A stretch of 64,000 nt of DNA from Noviherbaspirillum pedocola (GTDB lineage Bacteria; Pseudomonadota; Gammaproteobacteria; Burkholderiales; Burkholderiaceae_D). The translations under genes and the position numbers were made by a program. Below the pieces are notes generated by a model. The model worked only from the letters and a program-made list of their open reading frames with translations, was not told the origin of the DNA and did not search any database. Positions 1 through 12,753 of this stretch are shown here, one piece after another; the first letter of the stretch is position 1, and every line of letters starts with the position of its first letter. The DNA lies in contig NZ_JAEPBG010000002.1 in the NCBI RefSeq assembly GCF_016632335.1, positions 496,001 through 560,000 of the forward strand, given 5' to 3'.

Positions 1-759
1 CGTGCAGAGCGCAGCGACCTGGTCCGCATCGAAGATCTTGGCGCGACCGTGGATGGGCGCGATATGAACCTGGTGGTCGTCGGCAACCCAGACGCCGCAA
101 GGAAAATCTGGGTCATCGCGCGTCAGCATCCAGGCGAGACCATGGCCGAATGGTTTGTCGAAGGCATGCTCGAGGCTTTGCTCGACGCCGCGAATCCGCA
201 TGCGCGCAAGCTGCTGCAGCGGGCAGTCTTCTATATCGTCCCAAACATGAATCCCGATGGCTCGATACGTGGCAATCTGCGCACCAATGCCGTCGGCGCC
301 AATCTGAATCGTGAGTGGATGGCGCCTTCGCTGGAAAGCAGCCCCGAGGTCTTTCATGTACGTCGGCGCTTGCACGAAACCGGCTGCGATCTGTTCCTCG
401 ACGTGCATGGCGATGAGGGCTTGCCCTATGTGTTCGTGGCCGGCAGTGAGATGCTGGAAGGCTTCACCGAGCAACAGCGTGTTGAGCAGCAGGCTTTCGT
501 CGATGCATTCAAGACCGCCAGTCCGGATTTCCAGGATGAGCACGGCTACCCGAGCGGCAAATATCGCGAAGAGATACTGAAGCTCGCGTCGAAGTATGTC
601 GGCCACCATTTCAAGTGCGTGTCCCTGACGCTGGAGATGCCGTTCAAGGACAATGCGCAGCTGCCGGCGCCGGATGTCGGTTGGGATGGCAGGCGCAGTG
701 CGCGGCTTGGCGCTGCGGCGCTGCAGGCAATGTGGGAGGCGGTGAAGGGAAAGGACTGA
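1..759 (+). CDS. M14-family zinc metallocarboxypeptidase, 5'-truncated by window edge
   Basis: The reading frame is open from the first base of the window, so the N-terminus lies upstream and about 252 residues are visible. The visible part is an M14 carboxypeptidase catalytic domain. RQHPGETMAEW supplies the zinc-binding HxxE pair, LDVHGDEG the third zinc ligand histidine, and LTLEMPF the C-terminal catalytic glutamate. NPDG and NLNRE motifs, typical of the cytosolic-type bacterial M14 branch, are also present. Such enzymes remove C-terminal residues or process peptides or amidated side chains; the substrate cannot be told from sequence. No exported-protein signal can be assessed because the start is missing. 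A strong terminator follows 12 bases after the stop codon, so this gene ends its transcript. Family assignment is firm, exact function unknown. Confidence 0.85.
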   Translation, partial: RAERSDLVRIEDLGATVDGRDMNLVVVGNPDAARKIWVIARQHPGETMAEWFVEGMLEALLDAANPHARKLLQRAVFYIVPNMNPDGSIRGNLRTNAVGANLNREWMAPSLESSPEVFHVRRRLHETGCDLFLDVHGDEGLPYVFVAGSEMLEGFTEQQRVEQQAFVDAFKTASPDFQDEHGYPSGKYREEILKLASKYVGHHFKCVSLTLEMPFKDNAQLPAPDVGWDGRRSARLGAAALQAMWEAVKGKD

Positions 760-770
760 TGCGACCGGAA

Positions 771-801
771 GCGCCGCATCGTGCTGATGCGGCGCGCTTT
801 T
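771..801 (+). terminator. Rho-independent terminator after the M14 peptidase gene
   Basis: A perfect 10-bp stem (GCGCCGCATC with GATGCGGCGC) closes a 5-base loop GTGCT and is followed by GC and TTTT. It lies directly after the peptidase stop codon. Confidence 0.8.
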
Positions 802-887
802 CGAGTCAACGCTGCGCTGATGCCGCAGGGCCCTGTGGCATCAACAACATCAGTGCCAACGACGATGCGCTTGCCGCCGGCAGAGCC

Positions 888-2150
888 TCAATGCAGATGC
901 CCGGACATCTGCTCCGCGTCTTCCGGCATCTCCGCATGCACCAGTTCCGCTTCGCGGTCGCAGAACAGCGGAGCGCCGCAATCCTCGCAGAATTCCATTT
1001 CGAAGCGCTCGTGATGACGCACGATATCGGCAACGCCATTGGCGCGCAGGGCAAGCACCACCTGCGCAATCGGCGGCGCGCCTTCCAGTTCGGCGAACTG
1101 CGTTGGCAATGGGGCGCTGGCCAGCAACGTCACCGAGTCATCGCTGTCTTCTTCCTGGCCATACAGCGGCCACACGATGCCATAGATCACTTCGGGCTGA
1201 CCTTGCAGCGTGAAGCTGATCCGGTATTCATCGATGCGGCCTTCGCCGCCTTCCTCGCCGAACGCGCCAATGATGGCGGCCAATCCGTTCGGTTCCACCG
1301 ACAGCACATGCGTGAGGTAATGCACCGCGGCATGTACCGACATCGGCCGGATCGCGCGATCCGCTTCGCGGCAAGCCACGTAGTAGGCCTCGGGCATCAT
1401 CAGCTCGACGCCGCAACCCGGCAACAGGCGCTCGATCGTTGGCTGCGCCTGGGCGCGCAACTGCTCCATCGTCGACTGGCGCAGCGCGACGATATCGAAC
1501 GGCATCTCGGCCTGTTGCCAGCGAAACAGCGGGCCGCCTTCCGGCGCAACCACCGTGGCCAGCAGATAACGGGTATCCGCCAGAAAGGGCGCAGTTTCGG
1601 GAAGATGCGCGATCGGCTTGATGACCGGGCCGCCCAGCGCGGCGCGGCCGATACGCTGTGTTAATGCATAGGTTTCCGCATGGGTGCGCGGCAACTGATC
1701 GATCGAATACAGCGTGGGCGCGATCGCGATGCGAGCCTCATCCGCCAGCAGATGTCCATGCATCTGTGCAGCCAGGGTGATCAGCACGTCGCCGCCGATG
1801 TTGCCGGAGGCAATAGCGAAACGGGTCCAGGCCAGGATGGGGAAGGCGATCAGCAGGCCATCGTAACGCTTGCCGTCTTCTTCAATGACGCAGCTCGAGC
1901 TTATCGCTTCGACTGCTTCCATCAAGGTGTCATAAGCCGGGGGATCGGTGTTGAACAGCTTGTCCAGCGCGCTGTCCAGGGTGTTCTGATGATCGTTGCG
2001 CAGCAGTTTCTGGATCAGCGCATCCAGCTCTCGTTCCCAGGCACGTTCTTCCTGACGGCTGCTCGCAAGCGACATCGCCTGCGCCAGCGACGAGAGGCGT
2101 TGACTGTCCGGCGAGATACGCGGGGTACGGCTTTTCGAGGGACGACGCAT
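888..2150 (-). CDS. DUF2863-like conserved protein of betaproteobacteria
   Basis: A 420-residue soluble protein. It begins with a basic segment (MRRPSKSRTPR) and has a helical N-terminal region (about residues 15-70), then mixed alpha/beta sequence, and a C-terminal CEDCGAPLFC cysteine cluster near residues 387-396 that could bind a metal. No signal peptide or membrane segment is seen. The overall pattern matches my recollection of the DUF2863 family found in Burkholderiales, whose function is not known. It is transcribed in the same direction as acnA but is separated from it by about 190 bp holding an acnA terminator, so it probably has its own promoter. The DUF number is recalled, not searched. 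Confidence 0.7.
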   Translation of the reverse strand: MRRPSKSRTPRISPDSQRLSSLAQAMSLASSRQEERAWERELDALIQKLLRNDHQNTLDSALDKLFNTDPPAYDTLMEAVEAISSSCVIEEDGKRYDGLLIAFPILAWTRFAIASGNIGGDVLITLAAQMHGHLLADEARIAIAPTLYSIDQLPRTHAETYALTQRIGRAALGGPVIKPIAHLPETAPFLADTRYLLATVVAPEGGPLFRWQQAEMPFDIVALRQSTMEQLRAQAQPTIERLLPGCGVELMMPEAYYVACREADRAIRPMSVHAAVHYLTHVLSVEPNGLAAIIGAFGEEGGEGRIDEYRISFTLQGQPEVIYGIVWPLYGQEEDSDDSVTLLASAPLPTQFAELEGAPPIAQVVLALRANGVADIVRHHERFEMEFCEDCGAPLFCDREAELVHAEMPEDAEQMSGHLH

Positions 2151-2240
2151 CGTTGTGGCGGTTCGGAAAACAGGGAGAGGTATTGTAGTGGATTCGACCG
2201 GGCGTCACGGAAATAGTTTGGACAGCTGCGGGCCGGTTCC

Positions 2241-2274
2241 GGAAAGCGCAAAACGCCGAGTTGCCTCGGCGTTT
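2241..2274 (-). terminator. Terminator downstream of acnA
   Basis: A perfect inverted repeat AAACGCCGAG / CTCGGCGTTT with a 4-base loop lies at 2251-2274. Read on the minus strand it is followed by a T-containing tract (TTTTGCGCTTTCC). It sits about 70 bp after the acnA stop codon. Confidence 0.6.
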
Positions 2275-2341
2275 CAATGCCGCATGTGCGGCTGGCAGCG
2301 CATGATGCTCACCGTCGCGTGCATCATGCGCATCGAACGCA

Positions 2342-5071
<2,730 letters not shown>

Positions 5072-5180
5072 TGCCTGTTCTCCTTGTATTCAGCGATTCA
5101 GCTTGCAAAACGAAACAGAGTCATCGCCCGGCGTCCTGAGCCGCGGGTGAAAAGAGGCTCAGGATACCAATTCGCCGTGC

Positions 5181-5708
5181 TTACTGCGTGATCAGCGTCG
5201 AACTCGGTGCCGGTGCGGCATTGACGGTCTTGGCCTGATCCGGGTTCTTGCAATCGTTGGCGAGCTGCTCACCCTTCTTCGAGTCGAGCAGGATGCCCTT
5301 GGCCGGGATGCCGATCCATACCAGGCCCTGGCGACGGTTCTCGAAGCGATGCGCGCCGGTGGTGGTGTCGACCTTGGTCAAATGATGCAGCTTGGATTTC
5401 CAGCGCAGTTCGATGTGCTTGTCGTCCTCGGCTTTCGCGAAGATGGTCAGCTTGTCGCCAAGGGCGCAGTCATAGTCGACGCCAGTGGCGCCGGCGATGT
5501 CGGAAGGGCGATCGTCTTCGTCATTGCCGGTCGCTGCCGCTGCGGCGGGTTTTTCCGATTTCTTTGCGGCGTGATGCGCGGCAGCCTTGTGGCTGGCTGC
5601 CTTTTTGGTGGTCTTGTGTTTCGGCTGGCTGTCGGCATCGGCCGCGTGCGCGGCGTTGGCGGACAGGAATGCGCCCATCAGGAACAGGGCGGTCAGGCTT
5701 TTCTTCAT
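5181..5708 (-). CDS. Exported protein with a possible MliC-like (lysozyme inhibitor) C-terminal domain
   Basis: A 175-residue protein with a clear Sec signal peptide (MKKSLTALFLMGAFLSANAAHA, cleaved after about residue 22). A low-complexity linker rich in Lys, His and Ala follows (about residues 25-65), then a compact domain of about 90 residues. That domain contains a YDC near its start, TGAHRFEN in the middle, WIGIPAKGILL, and a final NDC. The cysteine pair and the order of these elements resemble MliC/PliC inhibitors of C-type lysozyme, which protect the periplasm. This is inference from pattern only; TGAHRF replaces the usual SASGARY. It lies between acnA and the citE-like gene on the same strand, 42 bp after the latter's stop codon. 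Confidence 0.6.
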   Translation of the reverse strand: MKKSLTALFLMGAFLSANAAHAADADSQPKHKTTKKAASHKAAAHHAAKKSEKPAAAAATGNDEDDRPSDIAGATGVDYDCALGDKLTIFAKAEDDKHIELRWKSKLHHLTKVDTTTGAHRFENRRQGLVWIGIPAKGILLDSKKGEQLANDCKNPDQAKTVNAAPAPSSTLITQ

Positions 5709-5750
5709 CGATGATTCTCCGTGGTGCGCCCGATGATGATGTCGAGCGTC

Positions 5751-6722
5751 TTATGAAAGGGATTGCGCATCTGCGGGCAGCGGCTGCCCGGCGAGCCGGG
5801 CGCGCTGCAACACGGTCCAGTAATAGCGATAACTGGCTCGGTCATGCAAATTGCCCGCGTATTGTATCGGACCCCAGTCGGCTGCCTGCGCTCGGGAAAG
5901 TATGGCGGCAGCTTCTTCGACTTCGCCGGATGCGGGCGCGTAGGCGGCGACGATGGAGGGAATCTGGTCCGGATGGATGCTCCACATCCGGCTATAGCCG
6001 AAATCGCGGAAGGCGCGCGCGGCATCTTCAGCGACGACACTCTTGTCGCGGATTTCGGTGGTGACGTTGTGCGACGGGCATTTGCCGTGCGCATGACAGG
6101 CTGCCGCGATCTCGAGCTTGGCGCGCGCAATCAGCGGATGGTTGAATTGCCCGGGCGAACGCATGGCTGTCGCCGGTATCGCGCCGTAGTGGTCGGAGAC
6201 GAAATCCATGATGCCGAAGGACAGGCATTCGACCTGGGGCAGGGCGGCGATGTCATGCACCGCCTCCAGCGCGCCATGGGTTTCGATCAGCACATGCACT
6301 GGCAGGTCGTCGCGGCCGGCGGCGCGCGCATGGCGCTCGATCACGGCTATGGCCTGCTGCGTCTCGGCGAGGCTTTCCACCTTGGGCAGCACGAGATAAG
6401 CCAGGCTCTTTGCCGCGCCTTCGCAGATGATGGCGACGTCGCGCTCGAAATGCGGATGCTGTACATCGTGCACGCGCGCGCCGATGCGGCGGTGCGCGTT
6501 GTCGGCGCTGTCGAGCAGCGTGGCGACCAGGCGCGCATGCGCTTCCTCGTTGCCGGCTGCGGCGCCATCTTCGCAGTCAAAGGTAATGTCGAATATCGGG
6601 CCAAGCTGCTGCTGAAGCGCCATCGATTTGCGCATCAGCTTTTCGGAGCCGGCGTAGTGGTCGCAAACCGGAATCGCCACCGGCTGGCGCTTGCCCTGGA
6701 ACAGGACTTCGGAAGGATGCAT
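5751..6722 (-). CDS. HpcH/HpaI aldolase/citrate lyase (CitE-like) family protein
   Basis: A 323-residue TIM-barrel lyase of the CitE-like branch that includes malyl-CoA and citramalyl-CoA lyases. Recognisable segments are FDCEDGAAAGNE (CoA and metal site, about residue 48), VLPKVES, HVLIETHGAL with a metal-binding glutamate, and FGIMDFVSD with a metal-binding aspartate. No acyl-carrier or CitF/CitD partner is nearby, so it is not part of a citrate lyase complex. It follows mdh by about 86 bp on the same strand, an arrangement that fits a role in cleaving or making malyl- or citramalyl-type CoA esters around the citric-acid cycle. The precise substrate cannot be told from sequence. Confidence 0.8.
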   Translation of the reverse strand: MHPSEVLFQGKRQPVAIPVCDHYAGSEKLMRKSMALQQQLGPIFDITFDCEDGAAAGNEEAHARLVATLLDSADNAHRRIGARVHDVQHPHFERDVAIICEGAAKSLAYLVLPKVESLAETQQAIAVIERHARAAGRDDLPVHVLIETHGALEAVHDIAALPQVECLSFGIMDFVSDHYGAIPATAMRSPGQFNHPLIARAKLEIAAACHAHGKCPSHNVTTEIRDKSVVAEDAARAFRDFGYSRMWSIHPDQIPSIVAAYAPASGEVEEAAAILSRAQAADWGPIQYAGNLHDRASYRYYWTVLQRARLAGQPLPADAQSLS

Positions 6723-6808
6723 GACGGCGATGCTGTTGAATGCTTGCGGGGAACTTGCTGCTGGATGCCGGCGGGCGCAGGCCCGCCGGTGTGGTCATGG
6801 ATGCGGAA

Positions 6809-7798
6809 TCAGCCGACCAGGTGCTTGACGCCGTTGCGCTCTTCCATCAGCTCATTGAGAGTGACGTTGATGCGCTCCTGCGAGAAGGCGTCGATGTCCA
6901 GGCCCTGGACGATCTTGTACTCGCCATTCTCGGTCGTGACCGGGAAGCCGAACATGGTGCCTTCCGGAATGCCGTAGGAGCCGTCCGAAGGAATGCCCAT
7001 CGTGGTCCATTTGCCGTTGGTGCCGAGCACCCAGTCGCGCACATGGTCGATTGCGGCATTGGCGGCGGAGGCTGCGGAGGACAGGCCGCGCGCTTCGATG
7101 ATCGCGGCGCCGCGCTTGCCTACCGTCGGCAGGAAGGTGTCGCGGTTCCAGGCGTCGTCGTTGATCATTTCCTTGACCGATTTGCCGTCGATGGTGGCGT
7201 AGCGGTAGTCGGCGTACATCGTCGGCGAATGGTTGCCCCAGACGAACAGCTTCTCGATCGCGGACACCGGCTTGCCGGTCTTGGCGGCGATCTGCGACAG
7301 CGCGCGGTTATGGTCCAGGCGCAGCATTGCGGTGAAGTTCTTGGCCGGCAGGCTCGGCGCGGAACGCATGGCGATGTAGGCATTGGTGTTGGCCGGGTTG
7401 CCGACCACGAGCACCTTCACATTGCGCGAGCCGACGGCGTCCAGCGCCTTGCCCTGCACGGTGAAGATCTGCGCATTCGCTTCCAACAGGTCCTTGCGCT
7501 CCATGCCGGGGCCGCGCGGACGGGCGCCAACCAGCAGGGCGACATCGGCATCCTTGAACGCGGTCATCGGATCGCTGTGGGCGGTCATGCCGGCCAGCAG
7601 CGGGAAGGCGCAGTCGTCGATTTCCATCATGACGCCCTTCAGCGCCTTCTGGGCCTTCTCGTCCGGAATTTCCAGCAGTTGCAGAATGACCGGTTGATCC
7701 TTGCCGAGCATGTCGCCGTTGGCGATGCGGAAAAGCAGCGAGTAACCGATCTGGCCAGCGGCGCCGGTGACGGCAACGCGCATTGGGGCTTTAGCCAT
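6809..7798 (-). CDS. mdh: Malate dehydrogenase (NAD-dependent)
   Basis: Oxidises malate to oxaloacetate with NAD in the citric-acid cycle. The 329-residue chain starts with the Rossmann motif [10 protein letters not shown]. It has the substrate-binding arginine loop [15 protein letters not shown] (about residue 92), GNPANTNA for the cofactor, and the catalytic histidine in GNHSPTMY (about residue 187). It is of the type related to eukaryotic cytosolic malate dehydrogenase, as is usual in betaproteobacteria. The gene leads a minus-strand group with the CitE-like gene and is transcribed divergently from the gntR gene, with a 337-bp shared upstream region. Confidence 0.97.
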   Translation of the reverse strand: MAKAPMRVAVTGAAGQIGYSLLFRIANGDMLGKDQPVILQLLEIPDEKAQKALKGVMMEIDDCAFPLLAGMTAHSDPMTAFKDADVALLVGARPRGPGMERKDLLEANAQIFTVQGKALDAVGSRNVKVLVVGNPANTNAYIAMRSAPSLPAKNFTAMLRLDHNRALSQIAAKTGKPVSAIEKLFVWGNHSPTMYADYRYATIDGKSVKEMINDDAWNRDTFLPTVGKRGAAIIEARGLSSAASAANAAIDHVRDWVLGTNGKWTTMGIPSDGSYGIPEGTMFGFPVTTENGEYKIVQGLDIDAFSQERINVTLNELMEERNGVKHLVG

Positions 7799-8135
7799 GT
7801 TGAATCTCCAAAGTGGTAGAGGAATTGGCGGGTAAGGCCGTGGAAGTGTGCGAGAAGGATGTCAAAATCGAAAGACCGTAATAATACCGTCGAATGTCAA
7901 TGCCGTCAGCCGCGACGGCCAACTGCAGCGCATAATGCGCCCGCGTTCCGCCGGCAGCCTCGCCGCAAGTTTGCGAAGGCTCGAATGCGCTTTGTGTTGC
8001 GGTGCAAACTGATTCGCCGCGAGTGTAGGCTTGCATAATATCTATGTCAACGGTTAACTTATATCTTATATAAGACATATCAGTAGCATGGTTTTTCTGG
8101 ACGGCAAACGAACTTTTATGGTGAAATAGCGTGTT
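7799..8135. promoter_or_regulatory. Divergent regulatory region between mdh and gntR
   Basis: This 337-bp gap contains no convincing gene. Its gntR-proximal part is clearly more AT-rich than the surroundings. It holds a dyad (annotated separately at 8060-8079) and a GTTAAC-containing stretch just before it. The mdh-proximal part has the mdh ribosome-binding region and no strong promoter that I can define. Confidence 0.5.
8060..8079. promoter_or_regulatory. Candidate GntR operator (AT-rich dyad)
   Basis: TCTTATATAAGA is a perfect 12-bp palindrome (8064-8075), extended to a 20-bp dyad TATATCTTATATAAGACATA with one mismatched pair. It lies 57 bp before the gntR start, in the shared region with mdh. 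GntR-family proteins bind short dyads of this size, so autoregulation or control of mdh is plausible, but this is inferred from position and symmetry only. Confidence 0.5.
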
Positions 8136-8924
8136 ATGAATTCCGCAACCTCCAACTCTTCCGGAAATGCCGCGCCCGGCGCGTCAGCGGGGGTTGCTTC
8201 CTCTGCCTCTCCCACCTTCAGCCCGCTGTATCAGCAAATCAAGGCGCTGATCACCCAAAGTCTGCAATCCGGCGAATGGAAGCCGGGTGAGCTGATTCCC
8301 AGCGAAGTCGAGCTTGCCGCCCGGTTCAAGGTCAGCCAGGGCACGGTGCGCAAGGCCATCGATGAGCTTTCCGCCGAAAACCTGGTCGTGCGTCGGCAAG
8401 GGAAGGGCACTTTTGTTGCTACGCATCACGAAGAGCGTGCCCATTACCGCTTCCTGCGCCTGATGCCTGACGCCGGCGAGCCGCGTCAGGCGGAAAGTCG
8501 TGTTGTCGAGGTCAAGCGCCTGCGTGCGCCTGCCGAGGTCGCGCGCATGCTCGAGCTGAAGGGTGGCGATTCCGTGATCATGATCAAGCGCGTGCAGTCC
8601 TTTGAGGGCGTGCCGGCGATTCTTGAGGAAATCTGGCTGCCCGGCGCGCTTTTCCGCGGGCTGACCGCAGAGCGACTGATTGAATACAAGGGCCCGATGT
8701 ACGGTTTGTTCGAGACGGAATTCGGTACCCGCATGATCCGCGCCACCGAGCGCGTCAAGGCGGTGTCAACCGAAGCTGCCGTCGGTGAACTGCTCGCCGT
8801 GGCGTCGGGAACGCCGCTGCTCAGCGTGGAGCGCGTCTCCTTTACCTATGGAGACAAGCCGGTGGAAGTCAGGCGCGGGCTTTACCGCACCGATAGTCAT
8901 CACTACCAGAATGAATTGAGTTGA
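8136..8924 (+). CDS. GntR-family transcriptional regulator (HutC type, UTRA domain)
   Basis: A 262-residue regulator. A Ser/Ala-rich N-terminal tail (about residues 1-27) is followed by a winged helix-turn-helix domain (about 28-95) with the typical PLYQQIKALI, GELIPSEVELAARF and SQGTVRKAIDEL segments. A UTRA ligand-binding domain (about 115-255) completes it. HutC-type regulators are usually repressors released by a small carboxylate or sugar ligand. The gene stands directly upstream of sdhCDAB (126 bp) and divergent from mdh, so control of these citric-acid-cycle operons is the natural inference. The palindrome at 8060-8079 may be its own operator. The ligand is unknown. Confidence 0.88.
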   Translation: MNSATSNSSGNAAPGASAGVASSASPTFSPLYQQIKALITQSLQSGEWKPGELIPSEVELAARFKVSQGTVRKAIDELSAENLVVRRQGKGTFVATHHEERAHYRFLRLMPDAGEPRQAESRVVEVKRLRAPAEVARMLELKGGDSVIMIKRVQSFEGVPAILEEIWLPGALFRGLTAERLIEYKGPMYGLFETEFGTRMIRATERVKAVSTEAAVGELLAVASGTPLLSVERVSFTYGDKPVEVRRGLYRTDSHHYQNELS

Positions 8925-8990
8925 TCTGGGCAGTGCTGGCCGATGCCGGGCCGCAAACGCCGGCGCGGCGCGCGGAGCATAATGTGCGCT

Positions 8991-9019
8991 TTGGTGTGCT
9001 GCACAAAATCCGCGACAAT
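8991..9019 (+). promoter_or_regulatory. Candidate sdhC operon promoter
   Basis: TTGGTG (8991-8996) and GACAAT (9014-9019) are separated by 17 bp. This would place the transcript start near 9026, about 25 bases before the sdhC start and upstream of its GAGAGGT ribosome-binding site. Matches to the sigma-70 consensus are partial. Confidence 0.4.
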
Positions 9020-9050
9020 TCGATGTTTATTTTGTAATGAGAGGTGTCGT

Positions 9051-9461
9051 ATGTCAGAAGCGGCAAAGAAAAGCCGGCCCCAGTTCAGCAACATTCACGT
9101 CACGCAGATCATGAAGTACCGCATGCCGCTGGCGGCGTGGGTATCGATCCTGCACCGCATCAGCGGCGTGCTGATGTTCCTGCTGCTGCCCTTTGTGCTG
9201 TACCTGCTCGAGCAAAGTCTGACCTCGGAATCCACCTTCGCCACGCTGCACGGCATCGTCGCTCACCCGATCACCAAGCTCATCATCCTGGCGCTGTCCT
9301 GGGCCTACCTGCATCACTTCCTGGCCGGCATCCGCCACCTGTTCATGGACGTGCACATGTTCCTGTCCAAGGATGGCTCGCGCCATTCCGCCTTCAGCGT
9401 GCTGGCAGTCAGCCTGGTGCTGACGCTGGTGGTGGCCCTGAAACTGTTTGGAGCGTTCTGA
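9051..9461 (+). CDS. sdhC: Succinate dehydrogenase cytochrome b556 subunit
   Basis: A membrane anchor subunit of succinate dehydrogenase (complex II) that binds heme b and quinone with SdhD. It is 136 residues long with three hydrophobic helices, roughly at residues 35-57, 75-97 and 113-134. HRISGVLMFLLLPF carries the conserved quinone-site HRxSG segment, and LHHFLAGIRHLFMD includes the heme-ligand histidine region. The start at 9051 is chosen because GAGAGGT lies just upstream and the sequence MSEAAKKSRPQFSN fits the family. A longer frame upstream has no ribosome site. It is followed after one base by sdhD. Confidence 0.95.
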   Translation: MSEAAKKSRPQFSNIHVTQIMKYRMPLAAWVSILHRISGVLMFLLLPFVLYLLEQSLTSESTFATLHGIVAHPITKLIILALSWAYLHHFLAGIRHLFMDVHMFLSKDGSRHSAFSVLAVSLVLTLVVALKLFGAF

Positions 9462-9462
9462 C

Positions 9463-9831
9463 ATGGCAATCAGCAAGAACATCGGCGCCAAGCGCCTCGT
9501 CGTCGGCGCCCACTACGGCTTTCGCGACTGGCTCGCCCAGCGCGCCACGGCCATCATCATGGGCGTGTACACCATCATCCTGCTGGCGGTGTTCCTGGGC
9601 GGACGCAACTTCAGCTATGAAGGCTGGGCCGGCCTGTTCGCCCACGAGTGGTTCAAGATCGCCACCTTCGTCACCTTCGTATCCCTGGCCTATCACGTCT
9701 GGGTCGGCATGCGCGACGTGTGGATGGACTATGTGAAGCCGGTGGTGCTTCGGCTGTTGTTGCAAGTGGCCACGATTGCGTGGCTGATCGGCTGCGCCGG
9801 CTATGCCGCGCAGATCCTGTGGAGAATCTGA
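9463..9831 (+). CDS. sdhD: Succinate dehydrogenase hydrophobic membrane anchor subunit
   Basis: The second membrane anchor of complex II, 122 residues. It has three hydrophobic segments (about residues 27-48, 62-83 and 95-118). [15 protein letters not shown] contains the conserved histidine and the DVWMDY segment seen in SdhD. The ATG at 9463 is one base after the sdhC stop codon, so the two are translationally linked. With SdhC it carries heme b and the ubiquinone site. Confidence 0.95.
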   Translation: MAISKNIGAKRLVVGAHYGFRDWLAQRATAIIMGVYTIILLAVFLGGRNFSYEGWAGLFAHEWFKIATFVTFVSLAYHVWVGMRDVWMDYVKPVVLRLLLQVATIAWLIGCAGYAAQILWRI

Positions 9832-9833
9832 AC

Positions 9834-11612
<1,779 letters not shown>

Positions 11613-11625
11613 GAGAACCCGCAAA

Positions 11626-12336
11626 ATGGCACGCACTCTGAAATTCAAGATATACCGCTACGACCCGGACAAGGACGCCAAGCCGTACATGCAGGACTAC
11701 ACGGTGGAGCTCAAGGACACCGACAAGATGCTGCTGGACGCGCTGCAGCGCATCAAGGCCGACGTGGACGATTCGCTGGCGCTGCGCCGCTCCTGCCGTG
11801 AAGGCGTGTGCGGCTCGGACGCGATGAACATCAACGGCAAGAACGGTCTGGCCTGCACCACGAACCTCAACGAGCTGAGCCAGCCGATCGTGCTGCGGCC
11901 GCTGCCGGGGCTGCCGGTGATCCGCGACCTGATCGTGGACATGACGAACTTCTTCAAGCAGTACCACTCGATCAAGCCGTACCTGGTGAACAATTCGATC
12001 CCGCCGGAGAAGGAGCGCATCCAGTACCCGGCCGAGCGCGAGGAGCTCGACGGCCTGTACGAATGCATCCTGTGCGCGTGCTGCTCGACGTCGTGCCCGT
12101 CGTTCTGGTGGAACCCGGACAAGTTCGTCGGCCCGGCCGGTCTGCTGCAGGCTTACCGCTTCATTGCCGACAGCCGCGACGAAGCGACCAACGAGCGCCT
12201 GGACAACCTGGAAGACCCATACCGGCTGTTCCGCTGCCATTCGATCATGAACTGCGTGGACGTGTGCCCGAAGGGCCTGAGCCCGAACGCAGCCATTGGC
12301 CGGATCAAGGAGCTTCTGGTCCGTCGCGCGGTCTAA
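11626..12336 (+). CDS. sdhB: Succinate dehydrogenase iron-sulfur subunit
   Basis: Carries electrons from SdhA FAD to ubiquinone through three clusters. The 236-residue chain has the [2Fe-2S] ferredoxin-type motif [19 protein letters not shown] followed by AC (about residues 58-78). A C-terminal domain contains [16 protein letters not shown] and [14 protein letters not shown] for the [4Fe-4S] and [3Fe-4S] clusters. It lies 13 bp after sdhA in the same operon and is followed by sdhE. Confidence 0.98.
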   Translation: MARTLKFKIYRYDPDKDAKPYMQDYTVELKDTDKMLLDALQRIKADVDDSLALRRSCREGVCGSDAMNINGKNGLACTTNLNELSQPIVLRPLPGLPVIRDLIVDMTNFFKQYHSIKPYLVNNSIPPEKERIQYPAEREELDGLYECILCACCSTSCPSFWWNPDKFVGPAGLLQAYRFIADSRDEATNERLDNLEDPYRLFRCHSIMNCVDVCPKGLSPNAAIGRIKELLVRRAV

Positions 12337-12394
12337 GGCCGCAACCTGCCCGGATGGCAACATGCGTCCGGGAATCAACCAACCGAGTGCCATC

Positions 12395-12664
12395 ATGTCC
12401 GTCAATCATCAAAGCGATCCAGTCAAACGCGCGCGTCTGCGCTGGCGCAGCCGTCGCGGCCTGCTGGAAAACGACCTGATCCTGACCCGCTTCCTCGACG
12501 CCAATGAAGAAGCGATGAGCGATGACGAGGTCGATGCCTATACCCGCCTGATGGAGCTGTCCGACAACGACTTGATGGGCCTCTTGCTTGGTCAGAAGGA
12601 ACCCGAGGGCGAACTCGACATGCCACAGGTGCGCGCGCTGCTGGCGCGCCTGCGCGAGGCTTGA
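12395..12664 (+). CDS. sdhE: FAD assembly factor SdhE
   Basis: A small, helical 89-residue protein of the SdhE/SDHAF2 (formerly YgfY) family, required for covalent flavinylation of SdhA. It contains the signature RGLLE within SRRGLLENDL (about residues 20-25), followed by the conserved FLDANEEAMSDDEVDAY segment. The start at 12395 is the first ATG after sdhB that leaves the conserved N-terminus intact, 58 bp after the sdhB stop codon. Placement directly behind sdhCDAB supports the assignment. Confidence 0.93.
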   Translation: MSVNHQSDPVKRARLRWRSRRGLLENDLILTRFLDANEEAMSDDEVDAYTRLMELSDNDLMGLLLGQKEPEGELDMPQVRALLARLREA

Positions 12665-12682
12665 TCGCCAGTCTGGAACATC

Positions 12683-12713
12683 GCGGCCCGTTCGCCACGA
12701 GCGAATGGGCCGC
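12683..12713 (+). terminator. Intercistronic hairpin between sdhE and gltA
   Basis: A 13-bp stem with one G-U pair (GCGGCCCGTTCGC with GCGAATGGGCCGC) closes a 5-base loop CACGA, 19 bases after the sdhE stop codon. No continuous T run follows (CTAGGCAAATTTT), so it may act as a weak terminator, an attenuator or an mRNA-stability element. Confidence 0.5.
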
Positions 12714-12753
12714 CTAGGCAAATTTTGAACACCCGCCCCCTGAAGGAAGAGAC

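Noticed and set aside
7791-8078. Minus-strand frame of 95 codons in the mdh-gntR gap
   Set aside because: It overlaps the mdh start and the AT-rich dyad, has no ribosome site, and its composition shifts within the frame.
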